A stretch of DNA of 64,000 nucleotides from Heterotrichella gracilis (lineage: Eukaryota > Sar > Xanthophyceae > Tribonematales > Xanthonemataceae), in NCBI GenBank assembly GCA_032358255.1, contig JAULBX010011099.1, positions 744,001 through 808,000 on the forward strand, read 5' to 3'. Under the pieces are notes generated by a model. It did no database searches and was not told the origin of the DNA. It saw only the letters and a program-made list of their open reading frames with translations. The position numbers were made by a program, and so were the translations under genes. Of the stretch, positions 26,356-35,744 are shown piece by piece (positions within the stretch are counted from its first letter, which is position 1; the number at the start of each line of letters is the position of its first letter).

Positions 26356-26448
26356 GCACAAGAAGTCATCTTACGAAGTATGAAAGATTATACGGAGAAA
26401 TTTAAAACGCATTTAAAGGTGGGGGTGTATATTTTACAACAGGCTTAA
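26356..26448 (+). pseudogene. Duplicated ppa 3' end behind the toxin gene
   Basis: 26356-26429 repeats the end of ppa at 72 of 74 bases (G to C at 26367, A to G at 26427). The reading frame is kept but runs past the ppa stop position for the residues YILQQA before TAA at 26446-26448. No start codon or N-terminal part is present, so it is a fragment, not a gene. Its frame preservation and extra residues suggest that it may preserve the original ppa C-terminus, with the copy in ppa being re-supplied by the inserted cassette. Confidence 0.85.
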
Positions 26449-26538
26449 TTTTGCAAAGCTATTCGGAGCTAGACATCATTTCATGTGAAAAGCGGGCAAT
26501 ATTTATGGTTAATTTACGTTGAATGAAAAATAACTCAC

Positions 26539-27264
26539 ATGAAATCTACACTTAGTTACCTGATCTTGTTTATAGGCTGTATAAGGTTGAGTGCTCAAAA
26601 CACCAACCTGAATTACAAATATGCACTTAAAGTATATAACCTAAGTTCATATGAAAAAAGCACCAATCAGGCATTTGCAGATACATCGAATCTCAAGTTG
26701 CGCGATGTTCATACAACATGGCAATACGTTCATCCAACCATTGCTTTTCAATGGAAAACCAAAAGACAAAATTTCTCAGAAATTGAATTAATAAATTTCT
26801 CTATTAACAATAAAACTGTTAGTCGGGAGCAACTCGACAGTAATGGCATGGTTAAAAATGTTTTAGGTACAGCAAACTTGAAGTCCTACGGAATTTCAAT
26901 GCGTTATGAATACACCGTGATGTTTAAGAAATTAAAACAAAGTGATTTTGTGCCAAGTATCTCCTTTGCCGTCAACCCCTATTTTAAACTCGATGAACTT
27001 ATTCCGGGAGAATCGAATGCATTTAAAACTGTGCAAAGTACATTTGGGGCGAGAGGTTTTGTAACCCCGCGATTAACGTATTTTATGGGATCAAGATTAT
27101 TTCTGGATCTTAATATACCTATCTGTTTGATGGATATGTCTTATAACGTCGATCAACATGAAAATCCAAGTATACCGACAGATCAGCAAAGTAAGACTAA
27201 CATAGACTTTGAATTATTTCCAAAAGTAATCAGTGTGAGATTAGGAGTAGGGATAAAGATTTAA
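26539..27264 (+). CDS. Exported protein of unknown function
   Basis: 241 residues. The signal peptide TLSYLILFIGCIRLSAQ ends in the A-Q cut-site type common here. The mature protein is rich in beta-strand patterns (FSEIELINFSINNKTVS, GISMRYEYTVMFKKLK, PSISFAVNPYFKLDEL, FMGSRLFLDLNIPICLMD) and ends with an aromatic-poor strand VISVRLGVGIKI. This looks like a small outer-membrane beta-barrel, but no family is recognised. Confidence 0.65.
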   Translation: MKSTLSYLILFIGCIRLSAQNTNLNYKYALKVYNLSSYEKSTNQAFADTSNLKLRDVHTTWQYVHPTIAFQWKTKRQNFSEIELINFSINNKTVSREQLDSNGMVKNVLGTANLKSYGISMRYEYTVMFKKLKQSDFVPSISFAVNPYFKLDELIPGESNAFKTVQSTFGARGFVTPRLTYFMGSRLFLDLNIPICLMDMSYNVDQHENPSIPTDQQSKTNIDFELFPKVISVRLGVGIKI

Positions 27265-27493
27265 TTATGGAAAGTTATTGCAAACACATTTATTAAAATT
27301 TTCGACTCTTCGCTCATGCAAGCTTTTTCTGATGCATAGATAACATCACATGTAAACATTAATCAGGAAACATTAAGAAAGATCATAGCTGAAGTTTATA
27401 AATTACTTATCGAATTTTAATTTGGTAAATGGGAAATGCTTTAAATAAATTCAACTTAATTTTGAACCCATAATTAAAGTCGAAACCTATATT

Positions 27494-28114
27494 TTATTGA
27501 TTATTTAAATCAGTCAAAACTTGCTCCAATACTTCTCTTATGGCCGCTGAACCCATCACTCTGATGGCGGTTTTTCGTGTAACAAATGAATTACTGCTAA
27601 TAGGTGCGTTTTTATCTGCGTCGGTTAGGTCAACGCAATAGATTTTAAGTCTGTTATTATAGTTCACTTTTATCTGACAAAGTCCATGAGCCACAATTTT
27701 GCCAAATCCAATTAGCCGCGAATCGATGGCTTCAAGTGTGATTTCCATTTTATTCGACGAGCTAGAATCAATCTTAATGTTCGCTTGGGCAAAAATGGAA
27801 TCTACATATTCGCCAAATTTTAAAATGAAATTCTGATCGTTAAGTTCAGTAAGGTTATTCAACGGAATGGAAGAACATTCAATTTTCTCTAAATTTAAAA
27901 GAGATCTTTGGTCTATTATTTCAATTCTTGATGTAAGGCCGTTAAAATCGAATTTTTGAATAGTTTTATAAATAGGAAATTTTTTTCCTGGCAAGAAGCC
28001 TGTTTCCGGCATTATTGAAGCTCCAGCCATTCCAGTTGGCACAAATATTATTTGTGAATAGGCAATGGATTTGGAAAAAAAGGGAAGAATAAAAAAAGAC
28101 AAAAGTTTTTTCAT
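27494..28114 (-). CDS. Exported protein of unknown function
   Basis: 206 residues. The signal peptide LLSFFILPFFSKSIAYSQ is followed by a beta-rich region (GLTSRIEIIDQRSLLNLEKI) and a C-terminal part with VNYNNRLKIYCVDL and FVTRKTAIRVMGSAAIREVL. The last part resembles the YajG-like lipoprotein style by eye only, and the lipobox needed for that family is absent. Function unknown. Convergent with 26539-27264. Confidence 0.62.
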   Translation of the reverse strand: MKKLLSFFILPFFSKSIAYSQIIFVPTGMAGASIMPETGFLPGKKFPIYKTIQKFDFNGLTSRIEIIDQRSLLNLEKIECSSIPLNNLTELNDQNFILKFGEYVDSIFAQANIKIDSSSSNKMEITLEAIDSRLIGFGKIVAHGLCQIKVNYNNRLKIYCVDLTDADKNAPISSNSFVTRKTAIRVMGSAAIREVLEQVLTDLNNQ

Positions 28115-28192
28115 GATGGATAAATTTGGGATTAAGAATGGGTTCTATTCTAATATTTTAAAAACTATTGTGTTTAAAAAAAACGGATTTCA

Positions 28193-29212
28193 TTAAGATT
28201 CCAGATTCAACTGCCACTTCCAGGCACTTAACATCATGTCATCCAAATTAAATTCAGGATTCCAGTTCAATTCTGTTTTAGCTAAGGTATTATTGGCGTA
28301 TACAGCAATCACATCACCTGCACGTCGCGCCCCAACTTTATAATCTAATTTTTTGCCCGAAACCTTTTCAAAGGACTGAATGGCTTCCAACACACTCACC
28401 CCATTACCGGTTCCTAAATTAAAAAGCGAACATTGTTTTTTGTTTTTATGCTCGATGAGATATTCAAGGGCTTTTACATGCGCATCGGCAATATCACTTA
28501 CATGAATATAATCGCGAATACAATAGCCGTCGCGGGTATCATAATCATTTCCAAAAACCACCAGTGAATTTTTTCCAACCGCTGTTTGGGTGATTATAGG
28601 TACCAGATTATTGGGTTTTGTTATAGGGAATTCTCCAATCTTTCCACTCATGTGAGCCCCTACCGGATTAAAATAACGCAACATCACCGCTTTAAAATCA
28701 AGATTGGCTTTGCAGAAAAATTCAATTATCTCTTCACCAATTTGTTTGGTATGTCCATATGGACTCTCTGCCTTTTTAAGAGGAGTTTGTTCGGTTACCG
28801 GCAATTCATCGGCATTTCCATAAACAGAGCAAGAGGAGGAAAAGATAAAATTGGTAATCTTATTTTCTTTGGCAAATTTGAGCATATTGAGCAAAGAAGC
28901 AATGTTATTTTGATAATAAAGAATAGGTTCTTTCACCGAATCGGGTACTGACTTAAAAGCAGCGAAATGAATGATCCCTACAACATCTTTAATTTTAGAT
29001 AATTCGTTCATCACCAAAGTTTCATCACAAAGATCTATCACTACACTCTCGAATGGACGTGCACAAAGTGAATTGATTTTTTCATACGAACTTGGACTGG
29101 AGTTTGAAAAATTATCGACAGAAACTACGTGATAGTTTGTTTTATTGAGCAATTCAATAATTGTATGTGAGCCTATATAACCTGCGCCACCTGTGACAAT
29201 GATACTTTTCAT
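28193..29212 (-). CDS. galE: UDP-glucose 4-epimerase
   Basis: 339 residues. NAD-binding Rossmann start IIVTGGAGYIGSHTIIELL, catalytic Ser/Tyr-x3-Lys segment (SSSCSVYGNADELPV, SPYGHTKQIGEEI), and LRYFNPVGAHMSGKIGE followed by VFGNDYDTRDGYCIRDYIHV. The protein interconverts UDP-glucose and UDP-galactose and supplies sugar donors to the adjoining glycan genes. A TACCTTTG box on the minus strand (29220-29227) lies only 7 bases before the ATG. First gene of the glycan locus in this window. Confidence 0.95.
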   Translation of the reverse strand: MKSIIVTGGAGYIGSHTIIELLNKTNYHVVSVDNFSNSSPSSYEKINSLCARPFESVVIDLCDETLVMNELSKIKDVVGIIHFAAFKSVPDSVKEPILYYQNNIASLLNMLKFAKENKITNFIFSSSCSVYGNADELPVTEQTPLKKAESPYGHTKQIGEEIIEFFCKANLDFKAVMLRYFNPVGAHMSGKIGEFPITKPNNLVPIITQTAVGKNSLVVFGNDYDTRDGYCIRDYIHVSDIADAHVKALEYLIEHKNKKQCSLFNLGTGNGVSVLEAIQSFEKVSGKKLDYKVGARRAGDVIAVYANNTLAKTELNWNPEFNLDDMMLSAWKWQLNLES

Positions 29213-29272
29213 AGAGTTTCAAAGGTAATAAATTATTTTGAACGCAATTAAGCTGTGCCAGGGAAACTAGAC

Positions 29273-30487
29273 CTATTGACAGCATTTTTTGTAAACATTA
29301 CTGTAACGTTCAATAGCAATGCGGTTGTCAAAATGTTCTAAGGCAATTTTTCGGTAATCAACGGCCTGATCTTTTAATTCGATATACGCGGCGCAAGCTT
29401 TTTGATAGGCTTCGGCTGAAAAGCCGTCAATCAAAATTCCGCCCTTATTATTTTGAAAGTACAGATCATTGTCGCCAATGCCTGCATTTGTAATAATTGG
29501 CAGGTTCATAGCCCAACACTCGGCCATTTTAGTGGGCGAAGAGGCTATTTTCGAATAAACCGGTTTAATAAAAAAGATGGCTGCTTTCGCTAAGGCAAGG
29601 TATTTAGACACCTCCTGATAGGAAGCACTTTTGTAAAGGAGCATGCTTCTATCTACAGCGCTGTATTTCTCCAGAATTCTTTCCAATTCAATGGTGTCTT
29701 TTGTTAGAAAGAGAAGTTTGAGCGCGGGAATCTTTTTTTTCCAGACTAACACACAATCAATAAGCTCCTGAGTCGAATACCAGGTGCCAATAGAGCCGGT
29801 GTAAATGAATAAGTGGTCATTTATGGAAAGTTCGGGTACTAAATTTTCGCTGGTTAATTTGGCGCGATCAAATAAGGAGGTGTTGGTGCAACATGGAATG
29901 ACCGTTGTTTTGGACTGAATCAAGGTACTTCCAAAATTTTTACTTAATTCTGATACAGCGGCATGTGTTAATGAAATGATCGCATCAGAATCCACTAAAA
30001 ACTGCTTTTCTTTCCTTTTAAAATAAGTGTAAAATAAAAAATGCAGAGGATTGGCTTTATTCCAGATCCGGCCATCTATGCGTTCATCTGCCCAAAATCC
30101 TCTCATATCAAAGACAAATGGAATTTTATGCCTTTTTTTTAAGCGGAGGCCGATCAATGAAGCCAGGTAACTTCGGCAATGGGTGAGGGAAATTGGTTTT
30201 TCATGGTGTATCTTGTCGGCCAGTCTCCCAATCCTTCTTATGTAATTGATGCGGGTAAGAAAACCGCCTTCTTCATCATACAGTATAAAATGCCAGTCAA
30301 TGGGAAGGTCCTTTAAATTCAAGTCAATCTTGTTTTTTTCGGCTTCGAGTCTTTCTTTTTTTTCACACGACAAAATGGTAATGTGGTAGCCATTTTTGGC
30401 AATACCAATTAAGTAAGGCAGTATTTGCGATTGACCCAGGGGATCACTTAAACCGTCGAAGGTGATATAAAGTGTATTTTTGTGCAA
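29273..30487 (-). CDS. Glycosyltransferase, GT4-like
   Basis: 404 residues from an inferred TTG start. It begins TLYITFDGLSDPLGQSQILP, a family start found in Bacteroidota glycan loci, with PFVFDMRGFWADERIDG and a C-terminal Rossmann half containing IYTGSIGTWYSTQELIDC and KMAECWAMNLPIITNAGIGD. It should use an NDP-sugar donor and act at the cytoplasmic membrane face. It starts 30 bases from the divergent membrane protein gene at 30518. The acceptor and sugar are unknown. Confidence 0.85.
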   Translation of the reverse strand: MHKNTLYITFDGLSDPLGQSQILPYLIGIAKNGYHITILSCEKKERLEAEKNKIDLNLKDLPIDWHFILYDEEGGFLTRINYIRRIGRLADKIHHEKPISLTHCRSYLASLIGLRLKKRHKIPFVFDMRGFWADERIDGRIWNKANPLHFLFYTYFKRKEKQFLVDSDAIISLTHAAVSELSKNFGSTLIQSKTTVIPCCTNTSLFDRAKLTSENLVPELSINDHLFIYTGSIGTWYSTQELIDCVLVWKKKIPALKLLFLTKDTIELERILEKYSAVDRSMLLYKSASYQEVSKYLALAKAAIFFIKPVYSKIASSPTKMAECWAMNLPIITNAGIGDNDLYFQNNKGGILIDGFSAEAYQKACAAYIELKDQAVDYRKIALEHFDNRIAIERYSNVYKKCCQ

Positions 30488-30517
30488 TGGTTTTTATGTG
30501 TAAATTTATAGGATAAC

Positions 30518-31897
30518 ATGGACATTTTTGATCTGATACTTTCTCCACTTTATTTGATCATCATTCTTTTTGTTGCGCATAAATTTACTATAATTCGCAA
30601 AATAAAAGACCCGACTTATCAGTATTTTATGCCGGGATTGATCATTAAAAACTTTGGGGCCATTAGTTTGGGATTGGTGTATTTCTACTATTATAAAGGG
30701 GGCGACACCATGAATTATTTTTGGACAGCTTCTGCGTTTGTAGATGTGTTGAATAATAATCCGGCTGATTTTTGGCATTTGTATTTTGAAACCCCTCAGG
30801 CCTCGGAGTTTTATCTGTTAAATGCCTCAGAGTATGAATGCGTTTACTGGGTGCGTGATAAATATGCTTTTTTTGTATCGAAATTATTTGTGCCCATTGT
30901 TTTTGTTGCGTTTAAAAGTTACATGGCCAGTGCGGTCATTGTAGCAACCATTTGTTATTTGGGTGTTTGGCGCTTGTTTCGTGTATTTATCAATGAGTTT
31001 CCACAACTTCACAATCAATTCAAATGGTCCATTTTATATGTTCCATCCGTAGTTTTTTGGGGAAGCGGAATTATGAAAGACAGTGTCACTTTTTCGGCAA
31101 CCTGTTTTTATGTGCATGGATTTTATTGGTTTTTTACGCAAAAACGCCGCAGTCCAAAATACATCATCTCTTTAGTGGTAGGATCATTTTTACTCTTAGC
31201 CATTAAACCTTACATCTTATTTGCTTTATTGCCCGGTTCAGTTTTGTGGTTCTCCGGTTTGCGTGTGGCTAAAATAAAAAATGCCTTTCTAAGAATTATG
31301 TTTACACCGGCTTTGCTGGCCGTGGGTTTAATAATGGGTATTTATGTGTTGGAGCAGATCGGCGATTCTTTAGGAAAATATTCTTTGGATAAGGTAATAA
31401 AAACAGCATCCATCGCGCAGCAAGACATGAAACAGGATTATTATGGTGGAAATTCATTTAATATTGGCGATTATGAGGCGGATATTGGAGGCATGCTATC
31501 AGTAGCGCACAAGGCAATTTTTGCTACTCTTTATCGTCCTACTTTTTTGGATGTGCAAAATTTTGTGATGGGTATTTGTGCCATTGAGAATACCTTTATT
31601 TTTCTTTTTAGTGTTTATTTATTGATCAAACTAAAAGTTTATCGGTTCTTTGGTTTGATCACCTCACATCCTTTATTGATCTTTTCATTTGTGTTCTCCA
31701 TTTTTTTCGCTTTTTCACTAGGAGTATCTATCTCTAATTTTGGAGCTTTGGTGAGATTAAAAATTCCATGTATTCCTTTTTTTCTATCTAGTTTGGTAAT
31801 ACTCAACGAAATGTTGAAACGAACCGAATTCAAAACCCTGATGAAACAAACAGCACATTTGTCGGCAAATAAAGGGGAAACGCTTGTTCGAAATTAG
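30518..31897 (+). CDS. Polytopic membrane protein in a glycan locus
   Basis: 459 residues with about ten hydrophobic segments (for example SPLYLIIILFVAHKF, FGAISLGLVYFYYY, FVPIVFVAFKSYMASAVIV, FGLITSHPLLIFSFVF). The central loop contains GGDTMNYFWTASAF and the segment WGSGIMKDSVTFSATCFYVHG. It may be a polysaccharide polymerase (Wzy-like) or a lipid-sugar transferase; neither has been shown. It is the only plus-strand gene among minus-strand glycan genes, starting 30 bases from the GT4 gene and ending 11 bases before asnB. Confidence 0.75.
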   Translation: MDIFDLILSPLYLIIILFVAHKFTIIRKIKDPTYQYFMPGLIIKNFGAISLGLVYFYYYKGGDTMNYFWTASAFVDVLNNNPADFWHLYFETPQASEFYLLNASEYECVYWVRDKYAFFVSKLFVPIVFVAFKSYMASAVIVATICYLGVWRLFRVFINEFPQLHNQFKWSILYVPSVVFWGSGIMKDSVTFSATCFYVHGFYWFFTQKRRSPKYIISLVVGSFLLLAIKPYILFALLPGSVLWFSGLRVAKIKNAFLRIMFTPALLAVGLIMGIYVLEQIGDSLGKYSLDKVIKTASIAQQDMKQDYYGGNSFNIGDYEADIGGMLSVAHKAIFATLYRPTFLDVQNFVMGICAIENTFIFLFSVYLLIKLKVYRFFGLITSHPLLIFSFVFSIFFAFSLGVSISNFGALVRLKIPCIPFFLSSLVILNEMLKRTEFKTLMKQTAHLSANKGETLVRN

Positions 31898-31908
31898 TTT
31901 AGGGGTAT

Positions 31909-33813
31909 TTACTTCATCCACTTTTCATGCCAGAGCTGAAACATAAAAAGATACCACACTTTTAGGGCAAGTTCTTTTTTGCCGGAAAAAAAATCAGAGC
32001 AAAGTTCTTGCACCAACATGTTGTCAAAAATGCCTTGATCGATGATGCGTTCGTCGCTCAAATAAAAACGGATTTGTTCTTTTAAGTCATGCGTCATCCA
32101 TTTTTCAATGGGAATAGCGAATCCCATTTTTGGACGGTGCATCAAGGCTTTTGGAATGTATTGATGTGTGATCTCTTTGATGATGTGTTTTTTTATCCCC
32201 TTAAAATATTTATACTCATCGGGTAATTGCGCTGCCCATTCAATGATGCTGTGATCAAGAAAAGGTTCACGCGCTTCTAAACTCCAGCGCATGGAAGCGC
32301 GATCTACCTTTTGTAAAATATCGTCAACCAGATACGTTTGATAATCGACGGCCATCATATAAGCGAGCGGCGAGTAGGTCTCAAGGGATAAACGATCGGA
32401 AGTATAAAGAGTTTCGAGATCTTGAAATGGATTTTTAAATAAAGATCTTAATTGAGAATCGGGGAATTGTTTACTTAAACTCAGCATCATGTTTTTGGCT
32501 GAGGGATTGTGCAATAAGTTTTTTAATTTTTCGTAACGGTTGTGAAAATTGTATTTTTTAGAAGCAACAGGAATTTTATGAGACGGAATTTTAGTCATGA
32601 TGCCGGCAAGTCCTTTTCTCATGAAGGCTGGAATCTGATTCAGGTATTTGCCATGTTTCATCAAATAATCATAACGATTGTATCCGGCAAAAACCTCATC
32701 TCCGCCATCAGCACTTAAAGCAACGCTCACTTGTTGTTGGGCCATTTTACACACTAAACTGGTAGGGAGAGCACTGCTATCAGCAAAAGGCTCGTCGTAA
32801 TAATACGCGATATCAACCAGGTGTTCAAGCGCTTCGTTTTGTGTACACGAAAATTCATGGTGGTCTGTGCCAAGGTGTTTTGCCAAGTCTTTGGCAAAGG
32901 GAGCTTCATTTAAACCAATATCGGGGACAGAGATGGTGAAGGTTTTTAGTTTTTCTGTTCTATCTTTTTGAAGCAATGCGGTTAAACAAGCACTGTCATA
33001 CCCTCCGCTTAAAAACACACCTACCGGAACATCTGATACCATGCGGTAATCGAAGGCTTTTTTTAGAATCGATTCAGTTTCGGTTTTCGCTTCTTTAAAA
33101 GATAAATCAAGTTTTGGTTTGTTATAAGCATCATACACATCCCAATACTTGTGTTCTACCGGATGAGGCGAAGAGAGAGTAAAGTGAAGATAATGCCCCG
33201 GCGAAAGTTTAAAACAATCATTAAAAATACAATGAGGATTTGGCACATTCCCAAACTGCATAAATGCTGCCACTGCATCTAAATTGAGTTCTTTTTTGAA
33301 TCCTGAATGTTGATGAAAGGATTTTAATTCAGAAGCAAAGAGAAACAAACCGTTTTTCCAATAATAAAAAAAGGGTTTTACACCGGCCCTGTCTCTCACA
33401 CAATAACATTCTTCTTTTTGTGTGTCGTAGATCATAAAAGCAAACATGCCGGTAAATTTTTGTACACCCGAAATACCCCATTGTTCAAAGGCATGTAAAA
33501 TGACTTCCGTGTCTGAATGCCCTCTAAAGCGATGACCGAGGGTTTGTAGTTCTGCTTTTATTTCTTTGTAATTGTAAATTTCACCGTTAAAGCTGATCCA
33601 TAAATGCCCATACTGCATGGGTTGTTTACCGGTTTCACTTAAATCAATGATGGATAAACGGCGCTGACCTATTCCTATCTGACAAGAAGGGGTTTGTATG
33701 AATTCATATCCGCTTCCATCCGGACCTCTGTGTTGCAGAGCATCCGTCATTCTATGCACTTCTGTGAGAGAAGAGCTTTGATTAAAATCGAAAAAGCCGG
33801 CAATGCCACACAT
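31909..33813 (-). CDS. asnB: Asparagine synthase, glutamine-hydrolysing
   Basis: 634 residues from ATG 33813, chosen because the true N-terminus must expose Cys2 after Met removal (MCGIAGFF); a longer frame adds four residues at 33825. The Ntn-hydrolase domain shows LQHRGPDGSG and FNGEIYNYKEIKAEL, and the synthase domain has the ATP-binding VGVFLSGGYDSACLTALLQ, then DGGDEVFAGYNRYDY. Makes asparagine from aspartate using glutamine nitrogen. In glycan loci such AsnB homologues can amidate a sugar or uronic acid rather than free aspartate, which is plausible here. Confidence 0.88.
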   Translation of the reverse strand: MCGIAGFFDFNQSSSLTEVHRMTDALQHRGPDGSGYEFIQTPSCQIGIGQRRLSIIDLSETGKQPMQYGHLWISFNGEIYNYKEIKAELQTLGHRFRGHSDTEVILHAFEQWGISGVQKFTGMFAFMIYDTQKEECYCVRDRAGVKPFFYYWKNGLFLFASELKSFHQHSGFKKELNLDAVAAFMQFGNVPNPHCIFNDCFKLSPGHYLHFTLSSPHPVEHKYWDVYDAYNKPKLDLSFKEAKTETESILKKAFDYRMVSDVPVGVFLSGGYDSACLTALLQKDRTEKLKTFTISVPDIGLNEAPFAKDLAKHLGTDHHEFSCTQNEALEHLVDIAYYYDEPFADSSALPTSLVCKMAQQQVSVALSADGGDEVFAGYNRYDYLMKHGKYLNQIPAFMRKGLAGIMTKIPSHKIPVASKKYNFHNRYEKLKNLLHNPSAKNMMLSLSKQFPDSQLRSLFKNPFQDLETLYTSDRLSLETYSPLAYMMAVDYQTYLVDDILQKVDRASMRWSLEAREPFLDHSIIEWAAQLPDEYKYFKGIKKHIIKEITHQYIPKALMHRPKMGFAIPIEKWMTHDLKEQIRFYLSDERIIDQGIFDNMLVQELCSDFFSGKKELALKVWYLFMFQLWHEKWMK

Positions 33814-33858
33814 AGATTGTTGCAATTAAGAATCGTATTCGAAATTAAGAATTCGAAA

Positions 33859-34695
33859 TTAAAGAACCGAACTATTTTTGTTTTTGCGGCTTCGGTATTT
33901 CCGGAACAAATCTACTTGAAATAATGTAAAAAGAAAGATAGGCAATGCATAAACGGCAAAATGGGTCAGTTGATGAAATAGGCGCATGTTTTTAGCCGGA
34001 AAACTATTGGATTGGCCAAATTCTACCTGTTCAATATATTGGTTAAAAAGCTCTCTTGAAATTCTACCGTCATAGGCCTTGTAAAAAGAGTCAATATTGT
34101 TAAGATAATAATTGGCACTTTTATTTTCCTGCATCGGATCATGTAACAAGGGTTCAATGGTTACATCATACAAATGCCAGCTCTGATTATATTGCACCTC
34201 ACATAAAAAATGACCCGGGCCACTCTTTTTTCCAAAGCCAACCGATCTAACACTAATGCCTTTTCGGCGCATGAGCTCCATAAAAACAATGGTCTGTTGA
34301 CTGCACAAGCCTTTTGGGTGTTTTAAAATATCATTCGGTTCAACAATGGCTAAAAAGTGAGGCCAAATTAATTTTCCACACACATAGGCTATCCAATTGT
34401 CTGAGAAATTATAAGTTGTTAATCCAAAATAGAAGCGTTTTTTAGTGACTTCACTGGCAAGATCTACGTATACAAGGGTATCAAAATAATTGAGTTGTTT
34501 TAGTTCATACAAACTGTCTGTATAATTGATCATCTTATCTACAGAATTTAGTCTGATCAGGTCCGAGTCAAATAATTCGTTCCGGTCAGTTTTACCAATC
34601 GCGGCCACACCAATTTCATATATAATAGGAATGACGCTTAGGATAAATAGAACTAATAGGATCAGGTTTTTTTTATTTCGAACAAAGATTGACAC
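33859..34695 (-). CDS. Membrane-anchored transglutaminase-like protein
   Basis: 278 residues from an inferred GTG start. One hydrophobic segment near the N-terminus (LILLVLFILSVIPIIYEIG) and another near the C-terminus (FHQLTHFAVYALPIFLFTLF). Between them a transglutaminase-like core is suggested by Cys, His and Asp in order: HPKGLCSQQTIVFMELM, GHFLCEVQYNQSWHLYDV. The segment RRKGISVRSVGFGKKSGPGH between them matches the known spacing of the papain-like triad. The domain therefore faces the periplasm. Substrate unknown; it may act on peptides or sugar-linked amides. It lies between asnB and a GT2 gene. Confidence 0.7.
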   Translation of the reverse strand: MSIFVRNKKNLILLVLFILSVIPIIYEIGVAAIGKTDRNELFDSDLIRLNSVDKMINYTDSLYELKQLNYFDTLVYVDLASEVTKKRFYFGLTTYNFSDNWIAYVCGKLIWPHFLAIVEPNDILKHPKGLCSQQTIVFMELMRRKGISVRSVGFGKKSGPGHFLCEVQYNQSWHLYDVTIEPLLHDPMQENKSANYYLNNIDSFYKAYDGRISRELFNQYIEQVEFGQSNSFPAKNMRLFHQLTHFAVYALPIFLFTLFQVDLFRKYRSRKNKNSSVL

Positions 34696-34868
34696 GACCT
34701 TGGTTTAACTAAATTTGATAATGGGTTGATATTGTTTCATGTTTCACTTTCTTTGGTTGCGCCTGTAATTAATTACAATCGCTAAAAATACTCATAAATA
34801 CACCAGGAAATTCAGCAGCATTTGAACAATTAAAACAAGTCGATGTGAATTTCGTCGAAACCTAAAAA

Positions 34869-35744
34869 TCAGGGTATGAGCAGGTGTTTTATCACGGCGA
34901 GCGAACGTTGTGTAAAAAGTTCCTTAAAATCTTGTTTCAAAGATAAACGCCAAAAGTGCAAACATTTTTTTCTTTCCTTTTTAAGGGCAAGATTAAGTGC
35001 AATTAAGGAGTTCATGTGAGAGGAAACACGATTTATTGCCGAAGAATAATTTTCGGAAATAACAGGGTCGCTTTTTAAACTGAGAATGAGGGCATCACGT
35101 TTGTTTATCCAGGTTTTTTCATTGAAATTTCTCATATTTCGATCCTCATGGTCGATCAAATACACGCTTGTTTTATCCAGAAGTTCAATTGGGAACCTTA
35201 CTGCTAATTTTATAAAAAAGTCCCAATCTTCTGCGAACATCAATTCGCGCGATTCATTGAACAAGTGTTGTTTAACAATACTATTCTGAATAAAAATGCA
35301 ATTCACATGTAAGGAACAGCCGTTAAAAATATCATTGGGTAGTTTTTTCGGTAGTTTGTTTTTTTCAGTGTGTAATCTGTTCTCATTACCCCATAAAAAA
35401 TTGAGATGTATGATCTTTGGCCTGTTTTTTAGATGAATAAAATCGAAGGCCGTTTTTAAATGCTCTGTTTCCATCAGATCATCTGAATCTAAAAAACCAA
35501 CATATTCACCGCTGGCTTTCAAAATGCCGAAATTTCTGGCATGTGCTACGCCACAATTTTCTGTTTTAAAATAACGAATGTTTTCCTGATCTAATCCCTT
35601 GATCTGTGCTTCGGTGTTGTCCGTGCTGCCGTCATCTACCACAATGATCTCATAATCTTTGAACGATTGTTTTAAGATACTCTCAATAGCATGAAGTACT
35701 TTTTTTTCACGGTTGTAACTTGGTATGACGATTGAAAAAAGCAT
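34869..35744 (-). CDS. Glycosyltransferase, GT2 family
   Basis: 291 residues. GT-A fold with FSIVIPSYNREKKVLHAIES, YEIIVVDDGSTDNTEAQI and a DXD-like GFLDSDDLMETEH. The later ELMFAEDWDFFIKLA is the conserved ED motif of GT2 enzymes. No membrane segment, so probably peripheral at the cytoplasmic face. It overlaps the next gene start by one base (TAATG), consistent with coupled translation. Donor unknown. Confidence 0.92.
   Translation of the reverse strand: MLFSIVIPSYNREKKVLHAIESILKQSFKDYEIIVVDDGSTDNTEAQIKGLDQENIRYFKTENCGVAHARNFGILKASGEYVGFLDSDDLMETEHLKTAFDFIHLKNRPKIIHLNFLWGNENRLHTEKNKLPKKLPNDIFNGCSLHVNCIFIQNSIVKQHLFNESRELMFAEDWDFFIKLAVRFPIELLDKTSVYLIDHEDRNMRNFNEKTWINKRDALILSLKSDPVISENYSSAINRVSSHMNSLIALNLALKKERKKCLHFWRLSLKQDFKELFTQRSLAVIKHLLIP

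Noticed and set aside
27360-27420. Short frame ending NINQETLRKIIAEVYKLLIEF before TAA
   Set aside because: The helical pattern resembles an antitoxin remnant, but there is no start codon in frame and no partner; too short to call as a gene.
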